Below are positions 1 to 11,285 of a stretch of DNA of 64,000 bases, in pieces. The stretch is from Batkoa obscura. Taxonomy: Eukaryota > Entomophthoromycota > Entomophthoromycetes > Entomophthorales > Batkoaceae. The stretch spans positions 310,001 through 374,000 of the forward strand of contig JASVEC010000010.1 of the NCBI GenBank assembly GCA_030770535.1, given 5' to 3'. The position numbers and the translations under genes were made by a program. Within the stretch, counting starts at the first letter, position 1. Each line of letters begins with the position of its first letter. The notes under the pieces were generated by a model. It was not told where the DNA came from. It saw only the letters and a list, made by a program, of their open reading frames with translations, and ran no database searches.

Positions 1-323
1 TTTTTTATTTAAATTTGCTATAAAAAGTTTTATTTTTTCAAGTTTGTATTTAAAAGTTATGTGTTATTATATTTAATAACATTTCTTTATATACAACACT
101 TTAATATAAAGTATAGAAAAAACTTTTATTATAAGATCTGTTTTTTAAGTATTATTATGTTTAGTTTTAATAAATTTAGTATTACTTTTTTATTATTTAC
201 TATTATAAAAGTTAGTATTCAATGATTAAAGTTAAAAAGCAGCTTTGCTCAATTAACCAGCTATAATTTGAAAAGTCTTAGTTTATGTAACTAAGGTAAA
301 CTTAAATAAAAATAGTATGTAGT

Positions 324-434
324 ATATGGGAGTGTATTTTTGTGTTTAAGAATTTTGCTAATAATTTTTCCGCTCAAATAGCACTTAAAAAAATGGAAAA
401 AAAGTGATGAAGCCAAAAAAAGTATCCCCATATA
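324..434 (+). mobile_element. MITE copy 1 (ATATGGGG-family)
   Basis: First of about 25 copies of a ~105-bp non-coding element. The ends are inverted repeats: 5' ATATGGGGATGTATTTTTG and 3' the complement of ATATGGGGATGTTTTTTTGG. The interior is conserved (TTTAAGAATTTTACTAACAA, CTTTCCACTCAAATAG, GCTTAAAAAATGG, GTGATGAAACC). Size, inverted ends and AT/TA-rich flanks fit a miniature inverted-repeat DNA transposon with no coding capacity. Superfamily is undecided; TA flanks would suit Tc1/mariner. Confidence 0.85.
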
Positions 435-471
435 ATAAACTATGTGCTATATAGAACAAATAAAATAAAAG

Positions 472-575
472 ATGAGATGTGTTTTTTTTGTTTAAGAATT
501 TTACTGATAATTTCTCCGCTCAAATAGTGCTTAAAAGATGGAAAAAGTAATAAAACCAAAAAAATCATCCTCGGA
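472..575 (+). mobile_element. MITE copy 2
   Basis: Interior blocks (GTTTAAGAATTTTACTGATA, CCGCTCAAATAGTGCTTAAA) match the family. Ends have decayed to GATGAGATGT and ATCATCCTCGGATA. Only about 40 bp from copy 1. Confidence 0.8.
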
Positions 576-906
576 TATTATTATAAAAAATATACAATAC
601 TATAGAACTCAGTAGCTTTATTAAAGTTAAAATACCAGTAAATAATTTAGTTGAAAAGCTTTAAGTTACTATATCAAAAACTATATTTTATATTTCAATT
701 GGGTAGCTACATATGGAACATAATAATAGTTATAGTTTACTATTATAGTTGCTAAATATAGATATTAAAATAAGGAGATAATATTCTTTTCAATTAGATA
801 ATAAAAATTCTCACAGCAAATCAAAACAAAAAGCTGAACGCTATTTTTTCTAAAGCTTTATAATAAATCGTTAAATATTTAAAAAATTATATTGCTACTG
901 AAGAAA

Positions 907-1018
907 TATATGAGGATTTTTTTTAGCTTCATTACTTTCTCCATTTTTTAAGCACTATTTGAGTGGAAAGATTATTATTATTAGTAAAGTTCTTAAATGA
1001 AAAAACACATCCCTATAT
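907..1018 (-). mobile_element. MITE copy 3
   Basis: Reverse orientation: GCTTCATTACTTTCTCCATT, AAGCACTATTTGAGTGGAAA, then ACACATCCCTATAT. It has an extra ATT repeat in the interior. Confidence 0.8.
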
Positions 1019-1291
1019 TTTATAATAATTATAGGCTTTATTATTTTTAAGATAACTATATTTTATAACTTTGGTATTATCTATAAATCTAGTAAAAATT
1101 GTCGAAATACATTTAATTATTATTATTATTAATTTTTATAATTTATTAAGCAATAAAAAAGCAACTATATTAGTATTTTAAGTTGATTGAATAGTTTAAA
1201 AATTATATATAAAGTAAGATCTTTTATAGATATATTAATAGTAACTATCTTTTTTATATTAAGTTTTAAAAAGCTTAAAATTCTTATGATA

Positions 1292-1395
1292 TTATAAGAG
1301 GATGTAGTTTTTTGTTTAATTTTACTAACAATCTTTCCACTCAAATAGCGCCTAAAAAATGGAAAAGTAATGGAATCAAAAAAACATCCTCATAT
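1292..1395 (+). mobile_element. MITE copy 4
   Basis: Forward copy with CTTTCCACTCAAATAGCGCC and a good right end AAAAACATCCTCATAT; the left end is degraded (AAGAGGATGTAG). Confidence 0.8.
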
Positions 1396-1744
1396 TAAAA
1401 ATCGATAATACCTGAATTATAGAATTTTGTGTAAATACTTTTTAAGCACTTTTAAAAATTAAATAATATGCTTGATAAAGAAATTTTAGTTTGATTTTTG
1501 TATACTAAAATAATTATGTTTAAATTATATTTTTTATGTTTTTATAATTGGGCAAAATATTAAAATCAAAAATAACTTTATTAATAGGTGATATAATAAT
1601 ATAATTTATAATAAAATTATTTTAAGTAGTTTCACTATATGATTTTTAGTAAATGTTTAAATACTTTTATAATTTTTTATGTAATTTGTAACTACTACAA
1701 ATTATTTCAACATTTTATATAATCTATTTATTATTATATATAGG

Positions 1745-1849
1745 ATATGGGGATATTTTTTGGTTTCATCACTTTTTCCATTTTTTAAGTACTATTTAAG
1801 TGGAAAGATTATTAGTATAATTCTTAAACACAAAAATACATCCCCATAT
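1745..1849 (-). mobile_element. MITE copy 5
   Basis: Reverse copy with both inverted ends well kept (ATATGGGGATATTTTTTGG at the left, ATACATCCCCATAT at the right), so probably a younger insertion than copies 2-4. Confidence 0.88.
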
Positions 1850-1932
1850 TTTTTTTGGCTTTAATATTTATTTTATTTTTTAAAATATTTTCTGCTTAAT
1901 AATGCTTAACAAATTTTTAAAAAAGACATCTT

Positions 1933-2039
1933 TATGTGGGGATGTATTTTTGTGATTAATAATTTTATTAATGATTTTTCCACCCAAATAGCACTTAAAA
2001 GATGGAAAGGTGATGAAACCAAAGAAAACATCCTCATAT
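1933..2039 (+). mobile_element. MITE copy 6
   Basis: Forward copy: TATGTGGGGATGTATTTTTG at the left, ACATCCTCATAT at the right, interior CCACCCAAATAGCACTTAAA. Lies about 85 bp from copy 5 in opposite orientation. Confidence 0.85.
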
Positions 2040-2654
2040 TATTTTTTTGTATAATAAATCTATTTTAAATATATGAATTAGAGTTATTTAATTTAGTAAA
2101 TTGCTAATTAAAGGATGTTTACTATTTTTTATTAATAATATTTTTTTAGTTATATTTCAAAAATAATTAATATAAAACTTCACATATGTTTTATTTATAA
2201 CATAGTAAAATTATAAAAAAAAGGCCCCTTCCATTTTTTTCTAAATCTGTTTATTTTCTGAGCTTTTTAATAAAATAGTTTGCATATTTTAATGAGCTTA
2301 TTAACAGACTAAATAGTATCAGTTGAGTTTTTTAAAATACAAAAAGCTGTAAATTGAGCTATTTATTAGTATTTGGTTATAATTGTAATTCAACCTAATA
2401 GAGATAGCTTAAAATTTAAAGTTCATAAGAATGTTTTTGCTTTTAGAATTAAGTCAATAAATTGGCCAATTTCTTTGTTGCATAAAAACGGACAAATAAC
2501 TGAAACCGAAGAAGATATCATATTATATTATATATAAAATGTTCTGTTTTATACAATCTATTATAAAAAGAAAAAAATCACAAAAGCCATTTTTTGAGAA
2601 GTATAATTAATTTCTTGGCTTTTTTTACAAGTTGACCAATTTTTATCTAAATAA

Positions 2655-2750
2655 AGGGGGATATATTTTTTTAAGAATTTTACTATAATCTTTCCACTTA
2701 AGTAGTGCTTAAAAATGGAAAAAGTGATGAAATCAAAAAAATCCCAAACA
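2655..2750 (+). mobile_element. MITE copy 7, eroded right end
   Basis: Forward copy with interior TTTAAGAATTTTACTATAAT and CTTTCCACTTAAGTAGTGCT. The right end is cut or decayed to ATCCCAAACA. Confidence 0.75.
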
Positions 2751-3254
2751 TTGACTATTTCCTAAGTTCAATTAAATTTTTAATAAAAACTAAATACATT
2801 AAGTGTTTTGTTTACAATAACAAAGACTTCTAGTACTTAAGCGACTAATTTAAGGGACATAGATTCACCAATAGATGGTTTCTGGAAGGGAAGGAATAGT
2901 GTTCAATGATCTTCTTCCCTTGGAAGAGTTAGCTTTAACTTAAAATTGAAAGATTTATCTTTATGCTAGCATTTCTACCATTGATATTATTGGCTTGGTT
3001 AAAAAGCTAAAATAAACTTGTATTGTAAAAAGCATAAAAATCATCAAAATTATTAAAATCACAAGAATTAACTTTTAGAAAGTAAGAAATATAAACTAAA
3101 ATAATAAAGGGTAAACTAAGAGTATATTTGTTAGAACATATTAAAAGCAGCGAAATAAAATTCTATAAGCTAGAAAAAAGTTGTAAGCTTTATTTTATTA
3201 ATTTTATTGTTTTTTATCTCAAAAACTTTTAAATAGTGACAATTTTTATAAGTT

Positions 3255-4940
3255 ATGTTTGCATGTGCTGAGTGTACGAAAGGAAAAAGGAAATGCAGTA
3301 AAGAAAGTCCTAAATGTGAACGATGTAGGAGATTGAACAAGCCATGTAAGTACCCAAATGTGGATCCAAAATATAGGGGTTTAGAAGATAAGATAAAAAA
3401 AATTGAAGGGGAATTTCAATTAGTAAAAAACATCATATCTGGAAGTAAATTAATTAAAAATCAAAAGAAACAAGTTAATATTTATAAACTAGGTCATTTG
3501 GATTTATACACCGAATTGATTCAAGTACATATGAAGTATTTTAGTAATTTTCTTCCATTTATATCTGAAACAAGGATATTATCAATACTTCCAAAAAAAT
3601 ATCATACTTCCCCCTTAATTAACGCTATCTGTATCCAACCCTATCAAAACTTGTTATATAAAAAATACCCAGATAAAAAGGCCTTTTTACTTAAAGACAA
3701 CCCATTTTACCAGAGAACGGAAGAGTTAACACCAGATCAATTAGAAGCTTTTTCAATAGAAATTATTCAAACATTATTATTGTTGGCCTTTTTAGAATGT
3801 GGCGAAGGGGAATTTGCTATAGCTACCATTCATTTAAGTAATTGTTTTTTGGTATTAAACTTAAGTACTGACTTTTATTATAGCGCAAGCAATAAAGTGA
3901 GATTTGATTTCTAATCTAATATTAATTGATATAATAATAATAATAATAGGAAAGCACAAGTTCTAGAATTAAATAAAGCATGTTCTAAAAGGCTGGATCA
4001 AGACTCAGATTTGCAAACCGAATATATAGCTACTTGGTCTATGTGCGTATTTGTAGATACAGTAGTATCCAATTTCTATGCTAAACCATCAATAGTACAC
4101 TTACCAAAAGATTTTGAAAACTTACATGAATCAATTAGAGAAGGAAAATTTATTAATCCCCATTTTGAATTCGATAATATAGATACTTCAACTATTCAAT
4201 TTAAGGTAACCTAAATTACCATTTCTAAATTATTTGTTTAATTTTGTTAGGAAGGTAGTGAATATATCAATTTAATTACACAAAGGCTTGATCTAAAATT
4301 TAACAACAAGCAGTCCGAACTGTTATTACAATCAGTATTTTTTGAAACAGCAGCGCAATTGGTTTTTTATTGTTTCTGGCTCAAAAAATGCTATGAAGAG
4401 GGTAAGGTGAATCTTACAATGTTTTTAGGTCAAATAGAAAAATGTCTTAGTTTATTAACTATGTTAATACCTTTACCTTTAAGAGATAACTTTCTCTTGA
4501 ATATCAGAAGTTGTAGTGAAAATGAAAGATATTTTTATTATCATTTTTATATATTTATCACCCTATTAAGAATCTTTGTAAGGCGATCATTTCGATTTAT
4601 TCTTCCTGATGATACAATTTTTGACATTCAAATATATAACGATATTGAAATGGTGTATAAAATACTAAATCAGCTAGGTAGTGATTTAATTGAAGTTGCA
4701 AGCTTCTTTTTAGGTTCTTTTTCAACACTTTCAGTGTTTTGGATGATTGACAAGCCTCACTTTAAATCTTATACTAATCTGACAATGGCCTATGATATAT
4801 CTTATAGATGTTTCAAATATTGGCCATATTTATTTAACATACTTAAAACTCGAATCCACAGTGGTAATGCTGTTGAAACTATCAAGCAAACCTTTCCCGA
4901 AATTGAAAAATACCCTTTAGCTTATGATTTTTTTAGTTAA
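3255..4940 (+). CDS. Zn2Cys6 transcription factor (possible frame problem at intron 1)
   Basis: A fungal binuclear-zinc-cluster regulator. Cys 4, 7, 14, 21, 24 and 31 give CX2CX6CX6CX2CX6C, followed by a basic linker and a middle homology region (LLLLAFLECGEGEFA). Exon 3 (4251-4940) joins exon 2 in phase 0 across intron 4206-4250 (GTAACC...TTAG). Exon 2 reads KAQVLELNKACSKRL onward and ends at 4205. The best-looking intron 1 (3897-3949, GTGAGA...TAATAG, 53 nt) does not keep frame. A donor at 3865 (GTACTG) with acceptor 3954 does, giving about 516 aa. So either the weaker donor is used or the gene is damaged. DNA-binding specificity and target genes cannot be inferred. Confidence 0.8.
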
Positions 4941-4999
4941 GAGCTTAAGCTTTTATAAAAAGTTCGTTATATTATATCTTAAATTTAATTTTATTGTTT

Positions 5000-6979
5000 T
5001 TATTTAAGTAAATATGGATAAGCTACAAATAAATGATTTAAAGTAGTTAAACGTTGATTGCTTGATAAACTAAAAGTTTCTAAATCATTCAAAAATAATA
5101 AGAACTCTTCACAATCTTTTTTACCCTTGAAACATTGCCCTTTACCAACAAGCTGACGAATGTATTGGAGTTGACATAAAATAGTACCTTGGTTTAAATA
5201 CCTGTCCGATTCCTTTAATTGACTGTTGCTTTGTAAGTTTAATAATCTGAAAACAAAGTTGAAGTTCGATTTAAGCTGTTGTTTAATATTTTTAGTCAGA
5301 TTGCCACTTCTAGCTAAATACCAGTTTCTTATAAATCTTAATACAAAGTAAGTTAATAAAACAGGAGGTATAACAGCGATCAATCCAAAAGTAAATTCAT
5401 TTGATTTTAATAAAGAATCCAAAGCATTCAAAGCTAAATTAGCATCTACTTTCATTTTTTGAATTTGAATCAACAATGTCTGAATCAAATTTCCAAACAA
5501 CAGATTATTAATCGGGTATTGTAATTCTTTTTCATATTCTTTTAATACAACTGTTAAATCTCCTACTTTAATTTGTTCATTGAGTTTATTAAGTTCATTA
5601 CTGCTTATTAAGTTATTATTTATTACAAAGGAATTTACCATTCTTTCCAAAGACTATAATAATAACTATTAGTATAAATATATAAGTTTATTGGGTTAAG
5701 TTACCTTTATATCAGACTCTAACGAAGCTTCTGAAATAACAGCTAAATTATGATTTTTATATCGAATAGTATGATACATTGAAATCAATGGTTGAATGAT
5801 CCAATTATTACTAAAAGCAATAATAGTATCTTTAAATTCAATCAAATAATTGATTAAACTTTCTTTGTTTTCCCATATTAACTTGATTCCATTTTTAGCA
5901 ACAAAATAAGATACTAAAGATGGCAATAATAACTGAGATCCTAAACCAGGTGGTCCATAATCATCTATAATTGAATCCACTACATTTTTATGATTTTGCA
6001 ACAAATTGATTACTAATGCTAAATAATTATACACTTCTTTTATACTTGAAGGGGGGTTTACTATAATATTAATTAAGTTTAAATTTGAGCAAAAAAATAA
6101 CTATGATTTACCATTCTGCTCTAGTTGAATCAGAGCTTCAACATTAGGCAATTCACTTAAATCCAATTGTAAGAGTTGTAACATTTGGGACAGACCTTTT
6201 ATAGATTTAAAAATATAGCCTGTAATTTTATTTAAATCTGTATCGCACTCACTAAAGATATCTTGAAGTTCTCCAATAAGACCAAGAGAAGCTGCATTTA
6301 ATACTTGGTATCTCTTTATCCTATCTTTATTAAATTGAATCTCTTTTCTTAATTTTTTGTGGGGTTTTTTAATCAATTGATTGTATGGTGATTGAATAAT
6401 TTTATTAGCTGCATTATAATAATAACCCATATCTAATTCTTTGTTGTAAATTGCACTAAAGTGAGTATAAAACCCGCCAAATGCTCTTCTAGGTAAACTT
6501 TCAACTCCATATAATAAAATACCACTTGTACCACTATCCGGATATCTTTCCCATTTATTTAAAGTTTGATTTAACTTTATAGAGTCCTTTAATAACTTTT
6601 CTACAAATAAACACTCTACCGCCGCTACCATCTGGGCTAAAAAATACCATTCTAAAGCACCATTATCTGAGGCTTGAGTTACCTCTATCTCTTTATTCTC
6701 CCAAACATCAAAAAGTTTGACTTTAATACTATCTAAATTCGGTAACTTAATCCCAGTATTTTCAAGCTTGTGCTTCTTTATCCCTTCATTCACAGAGTTC
6801 TGTTGTATGATTGTCGGTATTGGACTTAATAAGTTAGCTTTTAGAAATAAGGTTGAATCATTGTTTGCTATATTTATTTCTTCCGCACTGCTTTTAGTAC
6901 TCAGGTCACTAAATTGAGGTAAGAATGATTGCTCAATTTTATCTATTAAGTTATTATATCTTTGCTGTGAGTAATTCAT
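5000..6979 (-). CDS. NCA2: NCA2-family mitochondrial protein
   Basis: Three exons (6979-6112, 6060-5705, 5653-5000) with 51-nt introns whose phases close, giving 625 aa against 616 in yeast Nca2. In yeast, NCA2 influences expression of the mitochondrially encoded Fo-ATPase subunits 6 and 8. The diagnostic core is the stretch around NNWIIQPLISMYHTIRY, then SEASLESDIK joined across intron 2 to SLERMVNSF. A hydrophobic segment (GLIAVIPPVLLTYFVLRFI) lies in the C-terminal third. A CCAAT box in minus orientation sense (plus-strand CCAATCA near 7043) sits about 65 bp upstream of the start. Convergent with the Zn2Cys6 gene, about 60 bp between stops. Confidence 0.88.
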
Positions 6980-8298
6980 CTTGATTTAGGAAGCAAGAGT
7001 TGAATACTCTATAGAATTGAAAGATTGTCATCAGTTTCTATATAGCCAATCAATTAGTGTAAATAATTTTCTATGAATTAGATAGAATTCTATAGTGTTT
7101 TTACATAAGATTAAATAGTAGAAATGTATAGTTTAACAAAATATTTAATTAAATTTTGTAAATACAAATTTATATTCTATATACCAGAAACAATTATTAT
7201 ATAATAACCTAATTGGATTTATAATTATTTATTATTATTACTACAAATCAGGTTTACTACTTATAAGTAATTTCTAATACTTTTGAAAACTCATTCGCAT
7301 TCAGTTGACTTAAATATAAGTAAAATAAAACCTTTATTTCGGCTAAAAGCCCAATATGATTATTGAAACTTAGTACTAAAAGATTGAAGAAATGCAAGTA
7401 TATTGTCGGATAATCAGGACTTAATATAGTAATTTTAAAATTTGATTAAAAGATATTCAATAGTCATTATTTATCATTTTTGTTTTGCTTAAGAGATGAG
7501 GTAAAGAGATTAAATTTTTTTATATTTTCCTTATAGTAAAATTAATAATCTTTTTAAATATCTCAGTGACTTAAAAAGAATACAAAGGTGATATGAGATA
7601 TAAGGCTAACTCGATAATAAATGAATGCCACTTATTTTAAACAACATTATTATAAACCTTCATTTACAATAATCCCTGTATTTTAAATTTTCTTTTGATT
7701 TTCTTTATCAAGTATTAATAAAACCGTTTTCCCGATTATATCAGTATTATATAACATTATATGTGTATTTTGGTCATTTTAATTTTTTAATTTATTCTTC
7801 ATATCCAGATTATATATAAAAAAGTAGGCTACAAGCAAAGGTTTTAAGAATTTTGAATCAAAAATCCAGTTTGTACACAATTTGATACCTTGATTACAAA
7901 TCTTTACAAATAAAAATGGATTTAATCTTAGCTTATATGCCAAATAAAATGAATTATTACTAAACAAAATTAACTCCAAAAGTTGATTACTAAACTAAAG
8001 TTAATGAATTTATTAATAATATGCAATAATTTGGCTACTTATAATTTATATCCAAACCATCTTTAACTTATTTAAATTTCAGAATCTCTAATTATAAATT
8101 AAACTATTTTCATTTTATATAACTAAGTATAGCTTATAGACTCATTATTAATTTTATACCTTTATAAGTAATACGATATTAGAAATACCAATAATAAAAA
8201 TCATATTTAAGCAACCTTGATTGATCTTGTTAAACATTAAGTTAAATTCGAGTTCAGAATAATATAAAGGCCATATTATAACGTCTTATTTCAATCCT
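6980..8298. other. Gene-free intergenic stretch
   Basis: Divergent spacer between NCA2 and the small coiled-coil gene. It is AT-rich, with no repeat copy, RNA gene or credible reading frame. The 66-codon minus-strand frame at 7779-7979 has no homology or splice support. Only a CCAATCA motif near 7043 stands out. Confidence 0.6.
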
Positions 8299-8712
8299 AT
8301 GACTACTCACGACTTAATTAAAATAAACGTAGACATGAGCATGAACATTACTCAAAACGAGTCTAATGTTCACTTATCAACCACGAAATCAGAATCCAAA
8401 GAAAAAACAAAGAAAAACCCATGTATACGAGGATGCAAAGAAAGATGTTTAAGAATATGCAAATTAGTTGACGAAAATGGGCAACAGATCAAATTGAGGC
8501 CACCAAAGAGGCTACAAGTGAATCGAATTAATAAAGCAACTAAGAGGAAAGAAGAAGAGGATACCTTGAATGAACTAAACTATATCATCAAGTTACAAAC
8601 TAAATTACGGAAACTTGACGAAGATCAAAAAAATTGTCAACTTGAAAATCAACGCTTAAAAGAAAAGGTGAAGTCTCTAAGCAAAATCTTAAGTTTTATT
8701 AATCAGCCTTGA
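8299..8712 (+). CDS. Small Cys-cluster, bZIP-like coiled-coil protein (unknown)
   Basis: A 137-aa single-exon gene, unrecognised. Cys 42, 46, 50 and 54 form a regular CX3CX3CX3C cluster. It is followed by a basic stretch (RPPKRLQVNRINKATKRK) and about 55 residues with heptad-spaced leucines (LNELNYIIKLQTKLRKL ... QRLKEKVKSLSKIL). The order basic-then-zipper recalls a bZIP, but the canonical NxxAAxxCR signature is absent or degenerate. The start ATG follows a TATAAAGG-like sequence at about 8262. The gene could be a divergent nuclear regulator; this is inference. Its composition is less AT-rich than its flanks, which supports it being real. Confidence 0.65.
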   Translation: MTTHDLIKINVDMSMNITQNESNVHLSTTKSESKEKTKKNPCIRGCKERCLRICKLVDENGQQIKLRPPKRLQVNRINKATKRKEEEDTLNELNYIIKLQTKLRKLDEDQKNCQLENQRLKEKVKSLSKILSFINQP

Positions 8713-9878
8713 ATTCCTCCCTCCCGACCACTCTTTTTCCTTAATCTTTTTTAACTACTAACTCTCCATTTAATATCTACCACCCCTTTTTGAAATAAAT
8801 TTTTGATACCGTTATATGTTGCATCATTTTGTCATGAGCTTTATCTATCAAACAGATATTTAATTGGCATATTAACTGAGAAATATTTTAATTTTTAAAT
8901 AATATCTCAAATTGTTAAGCAAAGAATGATTGGCCTTTAAAAGATTAAGTTATAAATTCTAATAGATAAAAGATTTAATAAGTTGAAAATTATATGATGA
9001 TTTAATTCCTACTATTTTATGATTTGATTCCTATTATTTTATAATTCAAGTATTTTCAACATAATTTTTTTATTCAAAATAAATTTTGATAGTAATTTTA
9101 TAAAATAACTAAAAATATCAATGGTCTTGAAATATGGATTTTTTTGACTTATCAAATGCCTTACACAATAGTAATGGTTGGAGGACCTTTGCTAAATAGC
9201 CTAGATTTACGTAGTTCTTTTTTGATTTCAAACCATTTGTTTATAAAAACCTAAGGCTACTCTTTACAAAAGTAAAAAGTTGTTGATATTTGAGTTACAG
9301 CTGTTGTAACTCTAGACTTTTTAGTAGTGATTTTTATAAGCAATTATTTATATAACTGCCTTTTTTATTGCTTGATCCTTGTTTTTAGCTATATTTTAGT
9401 AGAAGCTTTTTTTCTAAATGAGTAGTTGACTAGATTGCGAAAGAGTTGCAACAGCTATATAGCCTTTAATTAAGACTTGAAAAGCATTAGTTCTAAGTGG
9501 TTTGTAAAAAGCCTGAAATAAAAATACTGTTTATTCAAGAGTTTTGGTCTAAATTTTTCATTTTTAGCTATTTAAAAGTGAACAAAAAGCCAAAATGAAG
9601 AAAGGCATCCTTTTTCGATATTGTAATCATGATATTAATGAAAGAGAGAAGTAAAAACAAAAGTAACGAATTAAATTATAATTGAAGAGCTAGGTTTATA
9701 TTAGCTGGTTTTTTGATTAAACTAAGGCACTATTGAAATAAGCTAGCAAGTAAAAATAAACAATTCTTTCACTTGAATAAATGATTACTTTTCGCAGTAA
9801 ATTTTGCTGCGATTGATTGGGCGATGTAATACAAAAATAAAAAAACAAAGATGCAACTTTAAACATTTTTAATACAAA
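8713..9878. other. Gene-free intergenic stretch
   Basis: No reading frame, repeat copy or RNA gene seen. An ATTGG (inverted CCAAT) at 9816-9820 is about 60 bp upstream of the DRG1 start and may belong to its promoter. Confidence 0.6.
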
Positions 9879-11176
9879 ATGGGAATATTAGAAAAAATAT
9901 CAGATATTGAAAGGGAAATTGCGAGGACGCAAAAAAACAAAGGTATATAATTTTATTTTATTTTGAAAACAAATATACTCATAGTTCGTTTTTTTAATAT
10001 TAGCTACCGAGCACCATCTTGGTCTTCTAAAAGCTAAGTTAGCAAAATATAGAGTTCAGTTATTGGAACCAAAGGGTACGGCTGTTAAAGTAACCAAAAC
10101 TAATGCAAGTACAACCATAAAACTAACATATAAATAAAGGGTGAAGGTTTCGATGTAATGAAGAGTGGTGATGCTCGAGTTGTAATGATTGGTTTCCCTT
10201 CTGTAGGAAAATCGACTTTGTTAAGTAAAATCACAAAAACGGAATCTGAAACTGGGGCTTATGAGTTCACCACCCTGACTTGTATTCCTGGAAAAATTGA
10301 GTATATGGGAGCTTCTATCCAATTGTTGGATTTACCTGGTATCATTGAAGGTGCTTCTCAAGGTAAAGGTAGAGGTAGACAAGTCGTTGCTGTGGCTCGT
10401 ACAGCTGATTTGGTTTTAATGATGCTTGATGCTACTAAATCTGAAGTTCAAAAGTAATTTAGATAATCTATTTATTTTAGTGCCTAATTTATATTCCAAT
10501 AGGGAATTGCTAGAAAGGGAATTGGAAGCAGTAGGTTTAAGGTTAAACAAAAAGCCACCAAATGTATATTTTAAAGTCAAAAAAGGAGGGGGCATTTCAT
10601 TCAATTCTACCGTAAAATTGACACATTTAAATGAAAGATTGGCTTATCAAATATTACATGATTATAAAATATTCAATGCTGAACTATTAATAAGAGAGGA
10701 CTGTACCGTTGATGAACTAATTGATGTCATCCTTGGTAATCGTAAATATGTACGCTGTCTTTACGTTTATAATAAGATCGATGCTATCACAATGGAAGAG
10801 TTAGATCGTATTGCTCGTCAACCTAACACTGAAGTCATCTCTTGCTATCAAGACTTAAATTTAGATGGGCTTATTAAATCAATTTGGAAATATCTTGGGT
10901 TATTAATGATCTATACAAAAAGAAGAGGAGGTAATAATTTTTTTATCAGTTTAGAATTCCTTTATTTATTATATAGAACAACCTGAATTTGCGGAAGGTT
11001 TAATTGTAAGAACTCAATCTTCAATTGAGCATGTATGTCATGCTATTCATCGCTCTCTTTTAACCGATTTCAAGTATGCTTTAGTATGGGGTACATCAAC
11101 CAAGCATAACCCACAAAGGGTTGGCTTAACTCACATAGTAAATAATGAAGATGTAGTACAAATCGTTAAAAAATAA
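9879..11176 (+). CDS. RBG1: Developmentally regulated GTP-binding protein DRG1/RBG1
   Basis: Five exons (9879-9942, 10004-10089, 10140-10453, 10503-10930, 10977-11176) with introns of 46-61 nt and all phases closing: 363 aa, like Rbg1/DRG1 (about 367-369). It is a translational GTPase of the OBG/DRG class that works with a DFRP partner (Tma46-type) on ribosomes. Visible: the N-terminal helical segment ([19 protein letters not shown]), G1 GFPSVGKST (residues 68-76), G3 DLPG (114-117), G4 NKID, and a C-terminal TGS domain ending [19 protein letters not shown] ... VVQIVKK. The [12 protein letters not shown] motif places it with DRG1 rather than DRG2. Convergent with the KRE6-like gene, 109 bp between stops. 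Confidence 0.95.
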
Positions 11177-11285
11177 AAAGTATTAATTTAAGCCATTTTA
11201 TTTATTAAATTAAATTTAAAATTATTTATTATATAAAATATGGACTATATGTAATATTTACTCTACGATGCTAACCCTTCGATGC

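Larger units (their letters stand above)
1..840 (+). repeat. Diverged dispersed repeat, left copy
   Basis: By eye this stretch is collinear with 51765-53110. Matching landmarks are an ATTTAAATTTGCTATAAAA-like block at about 8-27, a block around CACTTTAATATAAAGTATAG at about 97-117, and TTGCTAAATATAGATATTAAAATAAGG at about 750-776 followed by CACAGCAAAT near 812. The two copies carry MITEs at different places, so the repeat is older than those insertions. It probably continues left of the window. No open reading frame is seen; the family is not recognised. Confidence 0.5.

Noticed and set aside
7779-7979. 66-codon minus-strand hydrophobic frame
   Set aside because: No homology, start context or composition shift; chance open frame in AT-rich DNA.
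9601-9800. A MITE-like phrase 'GAAAGGCATCCTTTTTCG' near 9600
   Set aside because: Lacks the inverted partner end and the conserved interior.
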